39,737 bases of DNA, taken from Clostridia bacterium. Lineage in GTDB: Bacteria > Bacillota > Clostridia > Oscillospirales > Acutalibacteraceae. The notes under the pieces were generated by a model. That model saw only the letters and a program-made list of their open reading frames with translations. It searched no databases and had not been told where the DNA came from. The position numbers were made by a program, and so were the translations under genes. Of this stretch, positions 1-8,256 are shown piece after piece (position 1 is the stretch's first letter; each line of letters starts with the position of its first letter). The stretch is from contig JAFSYP010000116.1 of NCBI GenBank assembly GCA_017449935.1, positions 1 through 39,737 of the forward strand, read 5' to 3'.

Positions 1-43
1 CCGATTTTCTCATAAGGGGTATTATCGGAATTGATAACAAAAC

Positions 44-78
44 CGGCGCAAAAAGCAGCAATCTACTTATCTGCGCCG
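44..78 (-). terminator. possible terminator after the recombinase gene
   Basis: A 7-bp inverted repeat, CGGCGCA / TGCGCCG, with a roughly 20-nt loop lies just downstream of the recombinase stop. On the minus strand it is followed by GGTTTTG. The long loop and short T run make it a weak call. Confidence 0.35.
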
Positions 79-99
79 ATTTCTTTTGTCCGTATTCAT

Positions 100-1680
100 T
101 TACTCCACCGCCAGTATCTCCGTCCCGTCCTTGAACAGGAAGCTGATGCTGCCGTCCGGGAGAACGGTGCCTTTTTCGACAAGTGTCAGCCAAAGTTGAT
201 CGTCCCATGTTTCCAACAGCAAATCGCGTTCTGCGAGAGTGTCCATGAACAAGTCCAGTTCATGCGCTCTCGCTTTTCTTTCCTCGATCTTTGCTTCGAG
301 CATGGCGCGTTTGTCTTTCTGCTCCAAAAAGCGCTCCTCAAGCGCGGCGTATTTCTTGTTATACTCTTCCTGTGACTGCGGCAGCGTGGCGTTCTCCTTG
401 ACGGCGGCGGCGACCAGTGCGGCAGTCACTTCAAGCTCTTCATCCACTTTCGCAATCTGCGCCTGTATATTCGAAGTGTCCAGCAAAGCATTGCGCATTT
501 CCTCACAGTCGGAGATCACCTGACTGCGGTCCTGCATCAGCTCGTTGTACGCCTGCAGAAACAGGCTCTGGATCTGCTCAACGATAAGGTGCGGTGTGCT
601 GCATTGTTTTTCTCCGTCGAACTTGTGGTTGCAGCGCCATATTTCTTTCCGGTATGCGTCGGTGGAATGCCACACTTTCTGCCCGAAGAACTCTCCGCAG
701 TCGGCGCAAACCAGCCGGGATGAAAACACGCTCGTGCCGCTGTAAGCCTTGCCGATGATTTTGCGGCGTGCAAGTTCCGCCTGTACGTAATCCCATTCCT
801 TCGGATCGATGATGGCGGGGTGGCTGCCCTCGACATAATACTGCGGAACCTCGCCCTCGTTCTTTTTTGTCTTTTTCGTCAGAAAATCCACCGTGAAGCT
901 CTTCTGCAGCAGTGCATCACCTTTGTATTTTTCATTGGAGAGTATGCTGATAATCGTGCTGCGCTGCCACTTCTCTTTATCTCCGGGCGTTTTGATTCCC
1001 TGCGCCTCCAATTCCTTACAGATCATAAACGGTGTCTTGCCTTCGATAAACCATCTGTAAATTTGCCGAACGACTTCTGCTTCCTTTGGATTGATAACCG
1101 GCCTGCCGTCTTCCCCACGGTCATAACCAAGGAAGCGTTTGTACGCCAGCATCATCTTTCCGTCTTCAAACCGTTTACGGTGTCCCCATGTAACGTTTTC
1201 GGAAATGTTGCGAGCTTCTTCCTGGGCGATAGAGGAGAGCATTGTGATCATCAGTTCACCCGTGCTGTCAAATGTCCAAATGCCCTGTTCTTCAAAATAA
1301 CACTCGACGCCTGCATCTTTCAACTTTCGGATATTAACGAGTGTATCGACCGTGTTCCGGGCAAAACGGGATACTGATTTTGTGATAATCAGGTCGATTT
1401 TTCCCGCGACCGCGTCGTCGATCATTTCCTGAAAACGCTTACGGCTTTTCGTGCTTGTCCCCGTGATACCTTCGTCGGCATACACATCGACAAATTCCCA
1501 TTCATCGTTGTTCTGGATATATTTCTTGTAATAATCTACCTGAGCTTTGTAGCTGTTGAGCTGCTCTTCCTTATCCGTGGACACACGGGCATATGCAGCA
1601 ACGCGGCGTTTATGCGTCTGCGACACCGATGCCGATGTGAACTTGTTCTTCGTCGCCGGTATTTTTGTGATAACGGCCAT
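100..1680 (-). CDS. large serine recombinase (second of a tandem pair)
   Basis: A 526-residue site-specific recombinase of the large serine (resolvase/invertase) family. These enzymes cut attachment sites through a phosphoserine link and integrate or excise mobile DNA. The catalytic motif AYARVST gives Ser34. The resolvase domain spans about residues 25-165 and includes ITKSVSRFARNT (99-110). A recombinase domain follows at about 185-305. A zinc ribbon has Cys325, Cys328, Cys350 and Cys360, and a charged coiled coil fills about 395-475. The length fits the family. The ATG at 1680 has a GAGGG ribosome site and lies inside the 3' end of the upstream recombinase gene, a 71-nt overlap in another frame, so the two are probably co-translated. 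It could act with its partner, as Ccr-type pairs do, but no attachment site was identified. Confidence 0.93.
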   Translation of the reverse strand: MAVITKIPATKNKFTSASVSQTHKRRVAAYARVSTDKEEQLNSYKAQVDYYKKYIQNNDEWEFVDVYADEGITGTSTKSRKRFQEMIDDAVAGKIDLIITKSVSRFARNTVDTLVNIRKLKDAGVECYFEEQGIWTFDSTGELMITMLSSIAQEEARNISENVTWGHRKRFEDGKMMLAYKRFLGYDRGEDGRPVINPKEAEVVRQIYRWFIEGKTPFMICKELEAQGIKTPGDKEKWQRSTIISILSNEKYKGDALLQKSFTVDFLTKKTKKNEGEVPQYYVEGSHPAIIDPKEWDYVQAELARRKIIGKAYSGTSVFSSRLVCADCGEFFGQKVWHSTDAYRKEIWRCNHKFDGEKQCSTPHLIVEQIQSLFLQAYNELMQDRSQVISDCEEMRNALLDTSNIQAQIAKVDEELEVTAALVAAAVKENATLPQSQEEYNKKYAALEERFLEQKDKRAMLEAKIEERKARAHELDLFMDTLAERDLLLETWDDQLWLTLVEKGTVLPDGSISFLFKDGTEILAVE

Positions 1681-2944
1681 AGGTCTTGTCCCTCGCTTTC
1701 TGTTTCATTTCGTCCGTCCAGCTTTCGCTCCGGGAACGATCCCGCCAGACAACTTCTTTTTCGCTTCCGTCGTAAAAACGGAAGATCAGTTTGTTTCCAC
1801 CGCATACCAGTACGTCGGTGATTTTCTCCTCAAACGCTTCTGCGTCAAACGCAGGCAAGCCGAGTGCAATGGCGGCTGACTGCATCAGCGTATCCTCCGG
1901 CACCTGCTTTGACGCGCACGCGATTTTACCTTTCAGCGCATACGTCGCGCACTGCCAAACATGACCCCGGCGAACCGTGCGTCGGCGATAATTCTTGTCG
2001 CAGTTCGCGCAGCGCAGTTTTCCCGTAAACACGCTCGTTTTCGGCTCGTCGTGTTTCCATTCTTCAGCGCGCCTTGCGATTTCCGTCTGCACCGCGTCAA
2101 ACGTTTCCTGCGGGATGATTGCGTCGTGGGATTCGCCCACTTTGTACACAGCGCACTCCCCGTCGTTTTTGCGCGGCGTTTTGCAAATGTGATCAATGCG
2201 GAATGTTTTCTGCAACGTGAGGTTTCCTGTGTAGGCGTCGTTTCGCAGAATCGCAGATACGCCGTTCGGTTGCCACGAATAGCCCTCGCTGGTCAGCCTG
2301 CCCTCGTCGTTCAGAACCTTTGCGATTTTCAACGGCCCCATGCCGGAAAGGAAAAGGCTGTAAATCCGTCTGACGGTGTTTGCTTCATCCGGCACGATTA
2401 CATACCGATCGCCGACCAGTCTGTACCCCAGCAGCTTCGAGTTCCACGGAACGCCTTCTTCAAAGTTTTTCCGCACGCGCCACTTCATACGCTCACTCGT
2501 CATGCGGCTCTCTTCTTGCGCAACGGACGCCAGCAGCGTCAGCATCATTTCACCGGCTGCGCTCAACGTGTGAATGTTTGGTTCCTCGAAAAATACATCG
2601 ATGTCAAGAGCCTTCAGTTCGCGCACTGTTTCGAGCAGCGTGACGGTGTTCCGGGCAAACCGAGAAATGGACTTTGTGATGACCATGTCGATCTTCCCGG
2701 CGCGGCAATCAGCGAGAAGCCGCTGGAATTCCGGTCGTTCCGTTTTAGTTCCCGTGATCGCCTCATCCACGTATACGCCGCGATACAGCCACTCCGGTCG
2801 TTTCTGTATGTACGCGCTGTAATAGCTGATCTGCGCCGAAAGGGAATGCAGCATGGCGTCTTTGCCGGAAGACACACGGGCGTATGCGGCAACCTGTTTT
2901 TTCTTCATTAGTGTCGGAAAAGTCGGTAGTTTTTTTATTTCCAT
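1610..2944 (-). CDS. large serine recombinase (first of a tandem pair)
   Basis: A 444-residue large serine recombinase. The catalytic motif YARVSS (Ser25) begins the resolvase domain, with ITKSISRFARNT about 75 residues further on. A recombinase domain follows, then a zinc ribbon (CANC ... CATYALKGKIAC). The C-terminal part is shorter than in its partner and lacks the long coiled coil. The ATG at 2944 is chosen over in-frame upstream ATGs because GGAGGTG lies 8-9 nt before it. The protein is clearly related to the next gene but divergent, so the pair is not a recent duplication. Two different serine recombinases in tandem are known from mobile elements in Firmicutes where both may be needed. 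That is an inference here. Confidence 0.92.
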   Translation of the reverse strand: MEIKKLPTFPTLMKKKQVAAYARVSSGKDAMLHSLSAQISYYSAYIQKRPEWLYRGVYVDEAITGTKTERPEFQRLLADCRAGKIDMVITKSISRFARNTVTLLETVRELKALDIDVFFEEPNIHTLSAAGEMMLTLLASVAQEESRMTSERMKWRVRKNFEEGVPWNSKLLGYRLVGDRYVIVPDEANTVRRIYSLFLSGMGPLKIAKVLNDEGRLTSEGYSWQPNGVSAILRNDAYTGNLTLQKTFRIDHICKTPRKNDGECAVYKVGESHDAIIPQETFDAVQTEIARRAEEWKHDEPKTSVFTGKLRCANCDKNYRRRTVRRGHVWQCATYALKGKIACASKQVPEDTLMQSAAIALGLPAFDAEAFEEKITDVLVCGGNKLIFRFYDGSEKEVVWRDRSRSESWTDEMKQKARDKTYGRYHKNTGDEEQVHIGIGVADA

Positions 2945-2991
2945 TTGACTCGTCACCTCCGACACCATATTTACTCTAAACAGGATACACT

Positions 2992-3162
2992 TCAACTTTT
3001 TTCTCGGAAAATACTATCCAAAGATAGTCCGTATTTTTTGGCGAACATTGTATCAAAATGCGTGTACTCTCTCCGCGTGATGATACCTTTGCGAAGCAGA
3101 ATCTTCGCCTGCGCCATAATGCTTTTGTATGCCAGCAGCGACCTGAATAGATCCTCATTCAC
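2992..3162 (-). CDS. small SHOCT-like protein of the recombinase cassette
   Basis: A 56-residue protein starting at a GTG that overlaps the stop of the upstream gene by 8 nt, with a GGCGGGTGG sequence before it. The C-terminal half (LLRKGIITRREYTHFD, then AKKYGLSLDSIF) resembles the short SHOCT-type helical motif seen in small proteins next to serine recombinases in clostridial elements. I infer a role as an accessory or oligomerisation factor of the cassette, but the function is unknown. An in-frame ATG at codon 17 could also be used, giving about 40 residues. Confidence 0.6.
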   Translation of the reverse strand: MNEDLFRSLLAYKSIMAQAKILLRKGIITRREYTHFDTMFAKKYGLSLDSIFREKS

Positions 3163-3547
3163 CTTTGCCACCCGCCTTCCGCGCCGCCTGAAAGCACCCG
3201 ACCGAGCAGTACTTCTGTCGCTTGTTGCCGTAAACCGTGAACACCTTGCCGCAAGTCGGGCATGTACGGCGATACGCTTTCCGACCGTCATGTACGGCGT
3301 GCCACCACTGGTTGTAGCAATGACGGCAGCAGAAGCGTTTCTCGCGGCCGTGGTGCGGATATTTGAATTCGGTTCCGCACCATTTGCAGTTGCCGGTTTC
3401 CGGCTTTACAACTGCGTCCTGTTCGCCGCCGCGCAAATAAAAGGATTTCAGCGTTGTGATCGGCACGCCAAAGTCGGCAGCGATTTCCGCAATATCCACG
3501 CCTGCGTTGAGCATTTTCAGAGCTGCTTTTTTCTGTGTTTCTGTCAT
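3155..3547 (-). CDS. HTH plus zinc-ribbon DNA-binding protein
   Basis: A 130-residue protein. Residues about 1-40 look like a helix-turn-helix (KAALKMLNAGVDIAEIAADF, then GVPITTLKSF), as in transposase/resolvase-associated regulators. Two Cys clusters follow: CKWCG with CCRHC, and CPTCG with CSVGC, each resembling a zinc ribbon. ATG 3547 is preferred over the TTG two codons earlier because GAAGGAGG ends 9 nt before the ATG. It is the first gene of the minus-strand cassette (HTH protein, SHOCT-like protein, recombinase, recombinase), so it may regulate the recombinases or help them choose sites. A 64-bp tandem repeat lies directly upstream. Confidence 0.75.
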   Translation of the reverse strand: MTETQKKAALKMLNAGVDIAEIAADFGVPITTLKSFYLRGGEQDAVVKPETGNCKWCGTEFKYPHHGREKRFCCRHCYNQWWHAVHDGRKAYRRTCPTCGKVFTVYGNKRQKYCSVGCFQAARKAGGKGE

Positions 3548-3636
3548 TCTCAAAAACCTCCTTCATTACTTAGGCGGCGAAAAAGGCAAAAGTAAGGATA
3601 AAAACGAGAAAAAAGTTGAAATTCCCTTGAACTCAT

Positions 3637-3751
3637 GCGAACAATAAAGCCAAAATCGACCAAAATTTGCGTCAGAGTTGCGTCGGAGTGTGCTACTAAA
3701 GCGAACAATATGACCCCAAAAACGGCAAAATTTGCGTCGGGTGTGCGTCAG
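3637..3751. repeat. imperfect 64-bp tandem repeat with paired TGCGTCRG motifs
   Basis: GCGAACAATA occurs at 3637 and 3701, and CAAAATTTGCGTC at 3661 and 3726, giving a period of 64-65 bp. Each unit holds two TGCGTCRG motifs exactly 11 bp apart (starts 3668 and 3679; 3733 and 3744). The repeat lies in the roughly 240 bp before the recombinase cassette, which otherwise holds no gene I can support. It is a candidate operator or recombinase-binding site. Confidence 0.6.
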
Positions 3752-3782
3752 CAAATTTCCGTGAAACATTTTCGGTGTAAAC

Positions 3783-3823
3783 AAAAAAAGCGCAGGACAG
3801 CCTCAAAACAGACCATCCTGCGC
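3783..3823 (-). terminator. terminator on the minus strand between the tRNAs and the recombinase cassette
   Basis: GCGCAGGA (3790-3797) pairs with TCCTGCGC (3816-3823). Read on the minus strand, the stem is followed by seven Ts. It would stop any transcription leaking from the tRNA operon into the recombinase genes. Confidence 0.65.
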
Positions 3824-3885
3824 TGTGTTTCGTATTTAGTTTGAACCCCTAAAGTGTCGCAAGCCCTTATATATCAACGATTGCA

Positions 3886-3931
3886 AAGAAAAATCCGGAA
3901 CGACTACATTGTATCAAAATAGTCGTTCCGG
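3886..3931 (-). terminator. terminator of the tRNA-Thr/tRNA-Tyr operon
   Basis: A perfect 12-bp inverted repeat (3895-3906 with 3920-3931) ends 2 nt beyond the encoded CCA of tRNA-Tyr. On the minus strand it is followed by ATTTTTCTTT. Confidence 0.85.
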
Positions 3932-3933
3932 CG

Positions 3934-4018
<85 letters not shown>

Positions 4019-4040
4019 ATATTCAGTTTTGGCCGAGAAT

Positions 4041-4116
4041 TGGAGCTGGTGGACGGACTCGAACCCCCGACCTGCTGATTACAAATCAGCTGCTCTACCA
4101 ACTGAGCTACACCAGC
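4041..4116 (-). tRNA. tRNA-Thr (TGT)
   Basis: A 76-nt tRNA with acceptor GCTGGTG/CACCAGC, an encoded CCA, D-arm AGCTCAGTTGGTAGAGC, anticodon loop GATTTGTAATC (TGT) and T-loop GGTTCGAGTCC. It is first in the two-tRNA operon, 22 nt before tRNA-Tyr. Confidence 0.95.
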
Positions 4117-4143
4117 ACAGGGGATCCTTTCGGATGCTCAAAT

Positions 4144-4172
4144 ACTATACCACAGTTTTTTGGTTTCGTCAA
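4144..4172 (-). promoter_or_regulatory. promoter of the tRNA operon
   Basis: On the minus strand: -35 TTGACG (4172-4167), a 17-nt spacer, then -10 TATAGT (4149-4144), 28 nt before tRNA-Thr. Confidence 0.85.
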
Positions 4173-4214
4173 GAGTTTTTTTGATATTTTTCTGTGTCCT
4201 TTGCGCATTCGCCG

Positions 4215-4244
4215 AAAAAACGCCTCCGACGGTTTGTTTTGGCG
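4215..4244 (-). terminator. possible terminator of the AI-2E family gene
   Basis: A short CGCC/GGCG stem is followed on the minus strand by six Ts, just downstream of the stop. The stem is weak, so this is tentative. Confidence 0.3.
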
Positions 4245-4253
4245 GGTTTGCGC

Positions 4254-5483
4254 TCAGCTTTCCGCCGGTTCCTCCGGCGACGGTTCCGTCGTTTCGGGCA
4301 GCGGCTCCTGTGCCTTGGTCTTCCAGACGTGGATGATGCCGCGATCGTTGAGGAGCTTGACCATCGTAACAAGAAGCGGCATGATGAAAATACCCGGCAC
4401 GCCGAACAGCTGCAGGCCGATATACATGCACATCAACGTGACGATGGGCGGCAGACCGAGGTTGGCGGCAACGAGTTTCGGCTCGATGATCTGGCGGATC
4501 ACGGTGATGACCGCATACAGAACCAGCAGGCCGATCCCCATGCCGACGTGTCCCGTGATGAACGAAATGATCGACCACGGGATCAGGACGGTGCCGGTGC
4601 CGAGTACGGGGAAAATGTCGATCAGCGCCACCACGATCGCCACGGTCGCCACATATTCACCGGTATACGCGCCGAGCAGCTTGAGCACCATCAGGCCGAC
4701 AAACATTTCTGCGAACGTGATGCAAATAATCAGCGCGTACGACTTGAGCATCTTGAGGATGGACGAAAAGAATATCTCCTTCGACGCGGTCAGCGCATGG
4801 CGCTTTTCGACCGACATCTGACGCTTGATGAAGTTGACGATCTCGTCATAGCCCGCCGTCATGAAACAGGCGGCAATGATCGAAATCAGCACGCCTACCA
4901 AAACGGACGGAATCTGTTTGGCGGTATTCCAGACGCCGCTGACCGGCTTCGAGAGCATCGAAAGATCCAGCTTGGAGAATATACCGCCCAGCAGAGAAGC
5001 TGCCGAGGTCTTCTGCACCGCTTCCTCCGCGGCGGCCTCCGCCGAACCGTTGAGACGCTGGAAGAATCCGTCGATGCCTTCCTGCGCCGACGTTTTCAGT
5101 CCCTCCGGAAGCCGCGCCGCAAGCGCGACCAGCTTTTCATGGATCGCGTCCACGATCTGCGGCAGCGATTGCAGACGCATTCCGACCCAGCGGACCAGGC
5201 CCTGCGCCTCCGACGCGATGCGCGCGCCCGTGAAAACCAGGATCGTCACCAGGATCGCCGCGATCAGCAGCACCATGATCCCGGAAAGCAGACCTTTTTT
5301 CAGCGGCGTTTTACTTGCAAGGAAATTGACGGGCCGCTGCAGGATCGCAGCGATCACGAAGGCGGCGATGAACGGCAGCAGCATCCAGAACGCATACTTG
5401 AGGAGCAGATAAATCAACCCTAAAATGATCCCTGCATATATTAAGTTGATGATCACGCGACGTCTTTTTTCCACAGCGTCCAT
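4254..5483 (-). CDS. AI-2E family (YtvI/PerM-like) membrane protein
   Basis: A 409-residue polytopic inner-membrane protein of the AI-2E family transporter (UPF0118) group, whose members are proposed exporters or sporulation membrane proteins. Hydrophobic segments appear at about residues 12-30, 33-48 and 65-85. A soluble amphipathic middle (about 90-200) follows, then at least five more membrane segments. Family-typical motifs near the C-terminal half are DIFPVLGTG and IIEPKLVAANLG. The tail is short, acidic and Pro-rich. ATG 5483 has AGGTG upstream. It stands alone, divergent from hom. The substrate cannot be told from sequence. In sporulating relatives the closest function is YtvI-like, but this is not certain. 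Confidence 0.85.
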   Translation of the reverse strand: MDAVEKRRRVIINLIYAGIILGLIYLLLKYAFWMLLPFIAAFVIAAILQRPVNFLASKTPLKKGLLSGIMVLLIAAILVTILVFTGARIASEAQGLVRWVGMRLQSLPQIVDAIHEKLVALAARLPEGLKTSAQEGIDGFFQRLNGSAEAAAEEAVQKTSAASLLGGIFSKLDLSMLSKPVSGVWNTAKQIPSVLVGVLISIIAACFMTAGYDEIVNFIKRQMSVEKRHALTASKEIFFSSILKMLKSYALIICITFAEMFVGLMVLKLLGAYTGEYVATVAIVVALIDIFPVLGTGTVLIPWSIISFITGHVGMGIGLLVLYAVITVIRQIIEPKLVAANLGLPPIVTLMCMYIGLQLFGVPGIFIMPLLVTMVKLLNDRGIIHVWKTKAQEPLPETTEPSPEEPAES

Positions 5484-5594
5484 CCTGCCGCACCTGCCTT
5501 TTTTGAATCTGTTACCATTCTATACCAAAGCCGTAAAAAAAGCAATTGAAATCTGAAATCTTTAAAAAATCTTCATATTTTTTATTTTTCCCCC

Positions 5595-5623
5595 TTTTCA
5601 TTACAAATTCAGTGTGGTATAAT
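5595..5623 (+). promoter_or_regulatory. promoter of hom-lysC
   Basis: TTTTCA (5595-5600), a 17-nt spacer and a perfect TATAAT (5618-5623), ending 34 nt before the hom ATG. No riboswitch or T-box fits in the short leader. Confidence 0.75.
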
Positions 5624-5657
5624 AATGGTTAGTATTTTATGATTGGGGGTTTTTCTC

Positions 5658-6896
5658 ATGAACGTAGCCATCATGGGATACGGCGTCGTCGGTTCCGGCG
5701 TAGCCGAAGTGTTGAAAAAAAATCATGACAGTATTCTGAAAAAGAGCTTGCAGCCTTCTTTGGATCTGAAATATATTCTTGATATCCGCGATTTCCCCGG
5801 CGATCCGAACGAATCCTTGATGATCCGGGATTTCAACAAGATCCTGGAAGACGATTCCGTGCGCGTGGTCGTGGAAACGATGGGCGGTCTGCATCCGGCG
5901 TTCGATTTCGTCAGCGCTTGTCTGGCCGCCGGCAAAAGCGTCGTTTCGTCCAACAAAGAGCTTGTCGCCGCCAAGGGCGACGTGCTGCTTCAGATCGCGG
6001 AAGAGCATAACGTCAACTTCCTGTTCGAGGCGAGCGTCGGCGGCGGCATCCCGATCCTGCGTCCGCTTTCCCAGTGCCTTGCTGCCAATGAGATCTATGA
6101 GCTGTACGGCATCCTGAACGGCACGACCAATTTTATTCTGACAAAGATGATCGACGACGGACTGGATTTCGACACCGTGCTGCGTATGGCGCAGGCAAAC
6201 GGTTACGCCGAAAAAGATCCCACGGCGGACGTTGAGGGCTACGACGCCTGCCGCAAGATCTGCATCCTCGCTTCGCTCATTTACGGCAAGCACGTTTATC
6301 CCGAGGCGGTCTATACCGAGGGCATCACCGGCATCGACCTTGCCGACGTCGAATACGCCAAGAGCTGGGGCGGCGTCATCAAGCTGATCGCCATGGCCAA
6401 AGAGGTTTCCGAAAACCGCATCAGCGCGATGGTCTGTCCTTCTCTCGTCCCCGCATGCAGCCAGCTGGCGAACGTCAACGACGTGTTCAACGCCATCCTG
6501 GTGCGCGGCGACGCCACCGGCGACGTGGTGTTTTACGGGCGCGGCGCGGGCAAGCTGCCGACCGCCAGCGCCATCGTCGCGGACATCATCGACTGCTGCC
6601 AGCATACGCGGCAAAAGAAATCCTTCGGCTGGAAGAGCTCCGCGGAGAACATCGTCGTGGATCACCTCGATCAGAACACCTCGCTGTATATCCGCGCTTC
6701 GGCGGAACATACGGCAGACGCGCTTTCCGCCGTGCGCGCCGCATTCGGCGACGTGCAGGTGCTCTCGCGCAAGGACGCTCCCGCCGACGAGATCGCGTTT
6801 GTCACACCCGTGGATACGGAACGCGCGCTGCGCACGAAGCTGCGCACACTGCACTGCATCAAACCCCTGTCCGTGCTGCATATCGCGGACTGCTGA
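5658..6896 (+). CDS. hom: homoserine dehydrogenase
   Basis: A 412-residue enzyme of the aspartate pathway that reduces aspartate semialdehyde to homoserine with NAD(P)H, feeding threonine and methionine. An N-terminal Rossmann motif GYGVVGSGV sits at residues 7-15. The central catalytic/dimerisation domain has the family signatures EASVGGGIPILRPL and GILNGTTNFIL and the Lys-containing GYAEKDPTADVEG. A C-terminal ACT-like segment from about residue 340 suggests allosteric control, as in Bacillus Hom. ATG 5658 is chosen because GGGGG lies 7-8 nt before it. It is 14 nt from lysC and shares its operon. Confidence 0.95.
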   Translation: MNVAIMGYGVVGSGVAEVLKKNHDSILKKSLQPSLDLKYILDIRDFPGDPNESLMIRDFNKILEDDSVRVVVETMGGLHPAFDFVSACLAAGKSVVSSNKELVAAKGDVLLQIAEEHNVNFLFEASVGGGIPILRPLSQCLAANEIYELYGILNGTTNFILTKMIDDGLDFDTVLRMAQANGYAEKDPTADVEGYDACRKICILASLIYGKHVYPEAVYTEGITGIDLADVEYAKSWGGVIKLIAMAKEVSENRISAMVCPSLVPACSQLANVNDVFNAILVRGDATGDVVFYGRGAGKLPTASAIVADIIDCCQHTRQKKSFGWKSSAENIVVDHLDQNTSLYIRASAEHTADALSAVRAAFGDVQVLSRKDAPADEIAFVTPVDTERALRTKLRTLHCIKPLSVLHIADC

Positions 6897-6910
6897 TTGG
6901 AGGAACCTAT

Positions 6911-8122
6911 ATGGCATTGATCGTACAAAAATTCGGCGGCTCTTCCGTTGCCAACGCCGAACGCGTGATGAACGTCGCGCGCATCGTGACCGACACGTAT
7001 AAGCAGGGCAACGACGTGATCGTGGTGGTGTCCGCGCAGGGCGACACGACCGACGACTTGATCGCAAAAGCCCTGGAGATCAACGAGAAGCCTTCCCGCC
7101 GTGAAATGGATATGCTGCTTTGCTCCGGCGAGCAGATCTCCATCGCGCTGCTGGCGATGGCGATCGAAAAGCTCGGCTATCCCGCCGTCTCCCTTTTAGG
7201 ATGGCAGGCAGGTTTTTCGACCAACTCGACTTACGGCAGCGCGCGCATCAAAAAGATCCGCACCGACCGTCTGAAAAACGAGATCGGCAACAAGAAGATC
7301 GTGATCGTCGCCGGCTTCCAGGGCATCTGCAAATACGACGATATGACGACGCTCGGCCGCGGCGGCTCCGACAGCAGCGCGGTCGCCATCGCCGCAGCCA
7401 TGCACGCCGACCGCTGCCAGATCTTTACGGATGTGGAAGGCGTTTATACCGCCGACCCGCGCAAGGTCAAAGGCGCAAAGAAGCTGACAGAGATCACCTA
7501 CGACGAAATGCTTGAGCTGGCTACGCTCGGCGCGCAGGTGCTCAACAACCGTTCTGTGGAAATCGCGAAAAAATATAACGTCGAGCTGGAGGTCCTTTCC
7601 AGCCTGACCCGTGCAAGCGGCACGATCGTTAAGGAGGTTACAGATATGGAAAAAATGTTCATCAGAGGCGTCACGAAGGACACGAACGTCGCCCGTTTTT
7701 CGATCGTCGGCGTACCCGACGTTCCGGGGATCGCGTATAAGATCTTCAACAAGCTCGCCGCGAAAAACATCGTGGTCGACATCATCCTGCAGTCCATCGG
7801 CCGCGACGGAACGAAGGACATCACCTTCACCGTCAGCCGCGACAATACGGACGAGACTTGCGAGCTTCTGAATAACTACGACCTTCTGAAGGATTCCGTC
7901 GTCAGCTGCGATACGGACGTCGCCAAGATCTCCGTCGTCGGCGCGGGCATGGAGTCGCATCCCGGCTGCGCGGCTACGATGTTCGAGGCGTTGTACGGCG
8001 TGGACATCAACATCCAGATGATCGCCACCAGCGAGATCAAGATCTCCGTGCTGATCGACAGCAAGGACGCAGACCGTGCGGTCAACGCCGTTCATGCCGC
8101 GTTCTTCCCCGAAAACGACTGA
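6911..8122 (+). CDS. lysC: aspartate kinase
   Basis: A 403-residue aspartokinase that phosphorylates aspartate, the first step toward Lys, Thr and Met. The kinase signature KFGGSSV is at residues 7-13. GRGGSDSSAVAIAAA and the TDVEGVYTADPR segment form the nucleotide/substrate site. Two ACT domains fill about residues 255-403. ATG 6911 follows GGAGG and lies 14 nt after hom. The length and layout match Bacillus-type alpha2beta2 aspartokinase. Consistent with that, a strong internal ribosome site precedes Met246, which would yield a separate 158-residue beta subunit made only of the ACT regulatory region. Which amino acid inhibits it cannot be read from the sequence. Confidence 0.95.
   Translation: MALIVQKFGGSSVANAERVMNVARIVTDTYKQGNDVIVVVSAQGDTTDDLIAKALEINEKPSRREMDMLLCSGEQISIALLAMAIEKLGYPAVSLLGWQAGFSTNSTYGSARIKKIRTDRLKNEIGNKKIVIVAGFQGICKYDDMTTLGRGGSDSSAVAIAAAMHADRCQIFTDVEGVYTADPRKVKGAKKLTEITYDEMLELATLGAQVLNNRSVEIAKKYNVELEVLSSLTRASGTIVKEVTDMEKMFIRGVTKDTNVARFSIVGVPDVPGIAYKIFNKLAAKNIVVDIILQSIGRDGTKDITFTVSRDNTDETCELLNNYDLLKDSVVSCDTDVAKISVVGAGMESHPGCAATMFEALYGVDINIQMIATSEIKISVLIDSKDADRAVNAVHAAFFPEND
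7631..7648 (+). promoter_or_regulatory. internal ribosome site for a lysC beta subunit
   Basis: AAGGAGG (7631-7637) lies 8 nt before an in-frame ATG (7646) inside lysC. Translation from there gives the last 158 residues (to 8122). Bacillus subtilis lysC is known to make its beta subunit from such an in-frame internal start. Confidence 0.7.
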
Positions 8123-8167
8123 GGACGGCGCCGTGTCTTAACAGTATTGCCCTCCCTGTAAGTTCCG

Positions 8168-8195
8168 GCGGCGTACCGCGTGTGCGCCGCTTTTT
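8168..8195 (+). terminator. terminator of hom-lysC
   Basis: GCGGCG/CGCCGC stem with an 11-nt loop followed by five Ts, 45 nt after the lysC stop. Confidence 0.75.
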
Positions 8196-8256
8196 GTATG
8201 CTTTTCACGAATGCCGCGAACACATTTTTTTCGTTCCGGCGAAAGGAGTTTTTCAA

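Noticed and set aside
3566-3784. Small minus-strand frame between the recombinase cassette and the tRNAs
   Set aside because: No ribosome site or recognisable similarity, and it coincides with the tandem DNA repeat.
4194-5423. Long plus-strand frame opposite the AI-2E gene
   Set aside because: Composition (Arg, His, Asp, Gln) is typical of an antisense shadow, and the minus-strand gene is clearly real.
5637-7067. Minus-strand frame opposite hom (and 8092-11061 opposite the amidohydrolase and aldo/keto reductase)
   Set aside because: Shadow frames from GC-rich codon bias; the sense-strand genes have intact family motifs.
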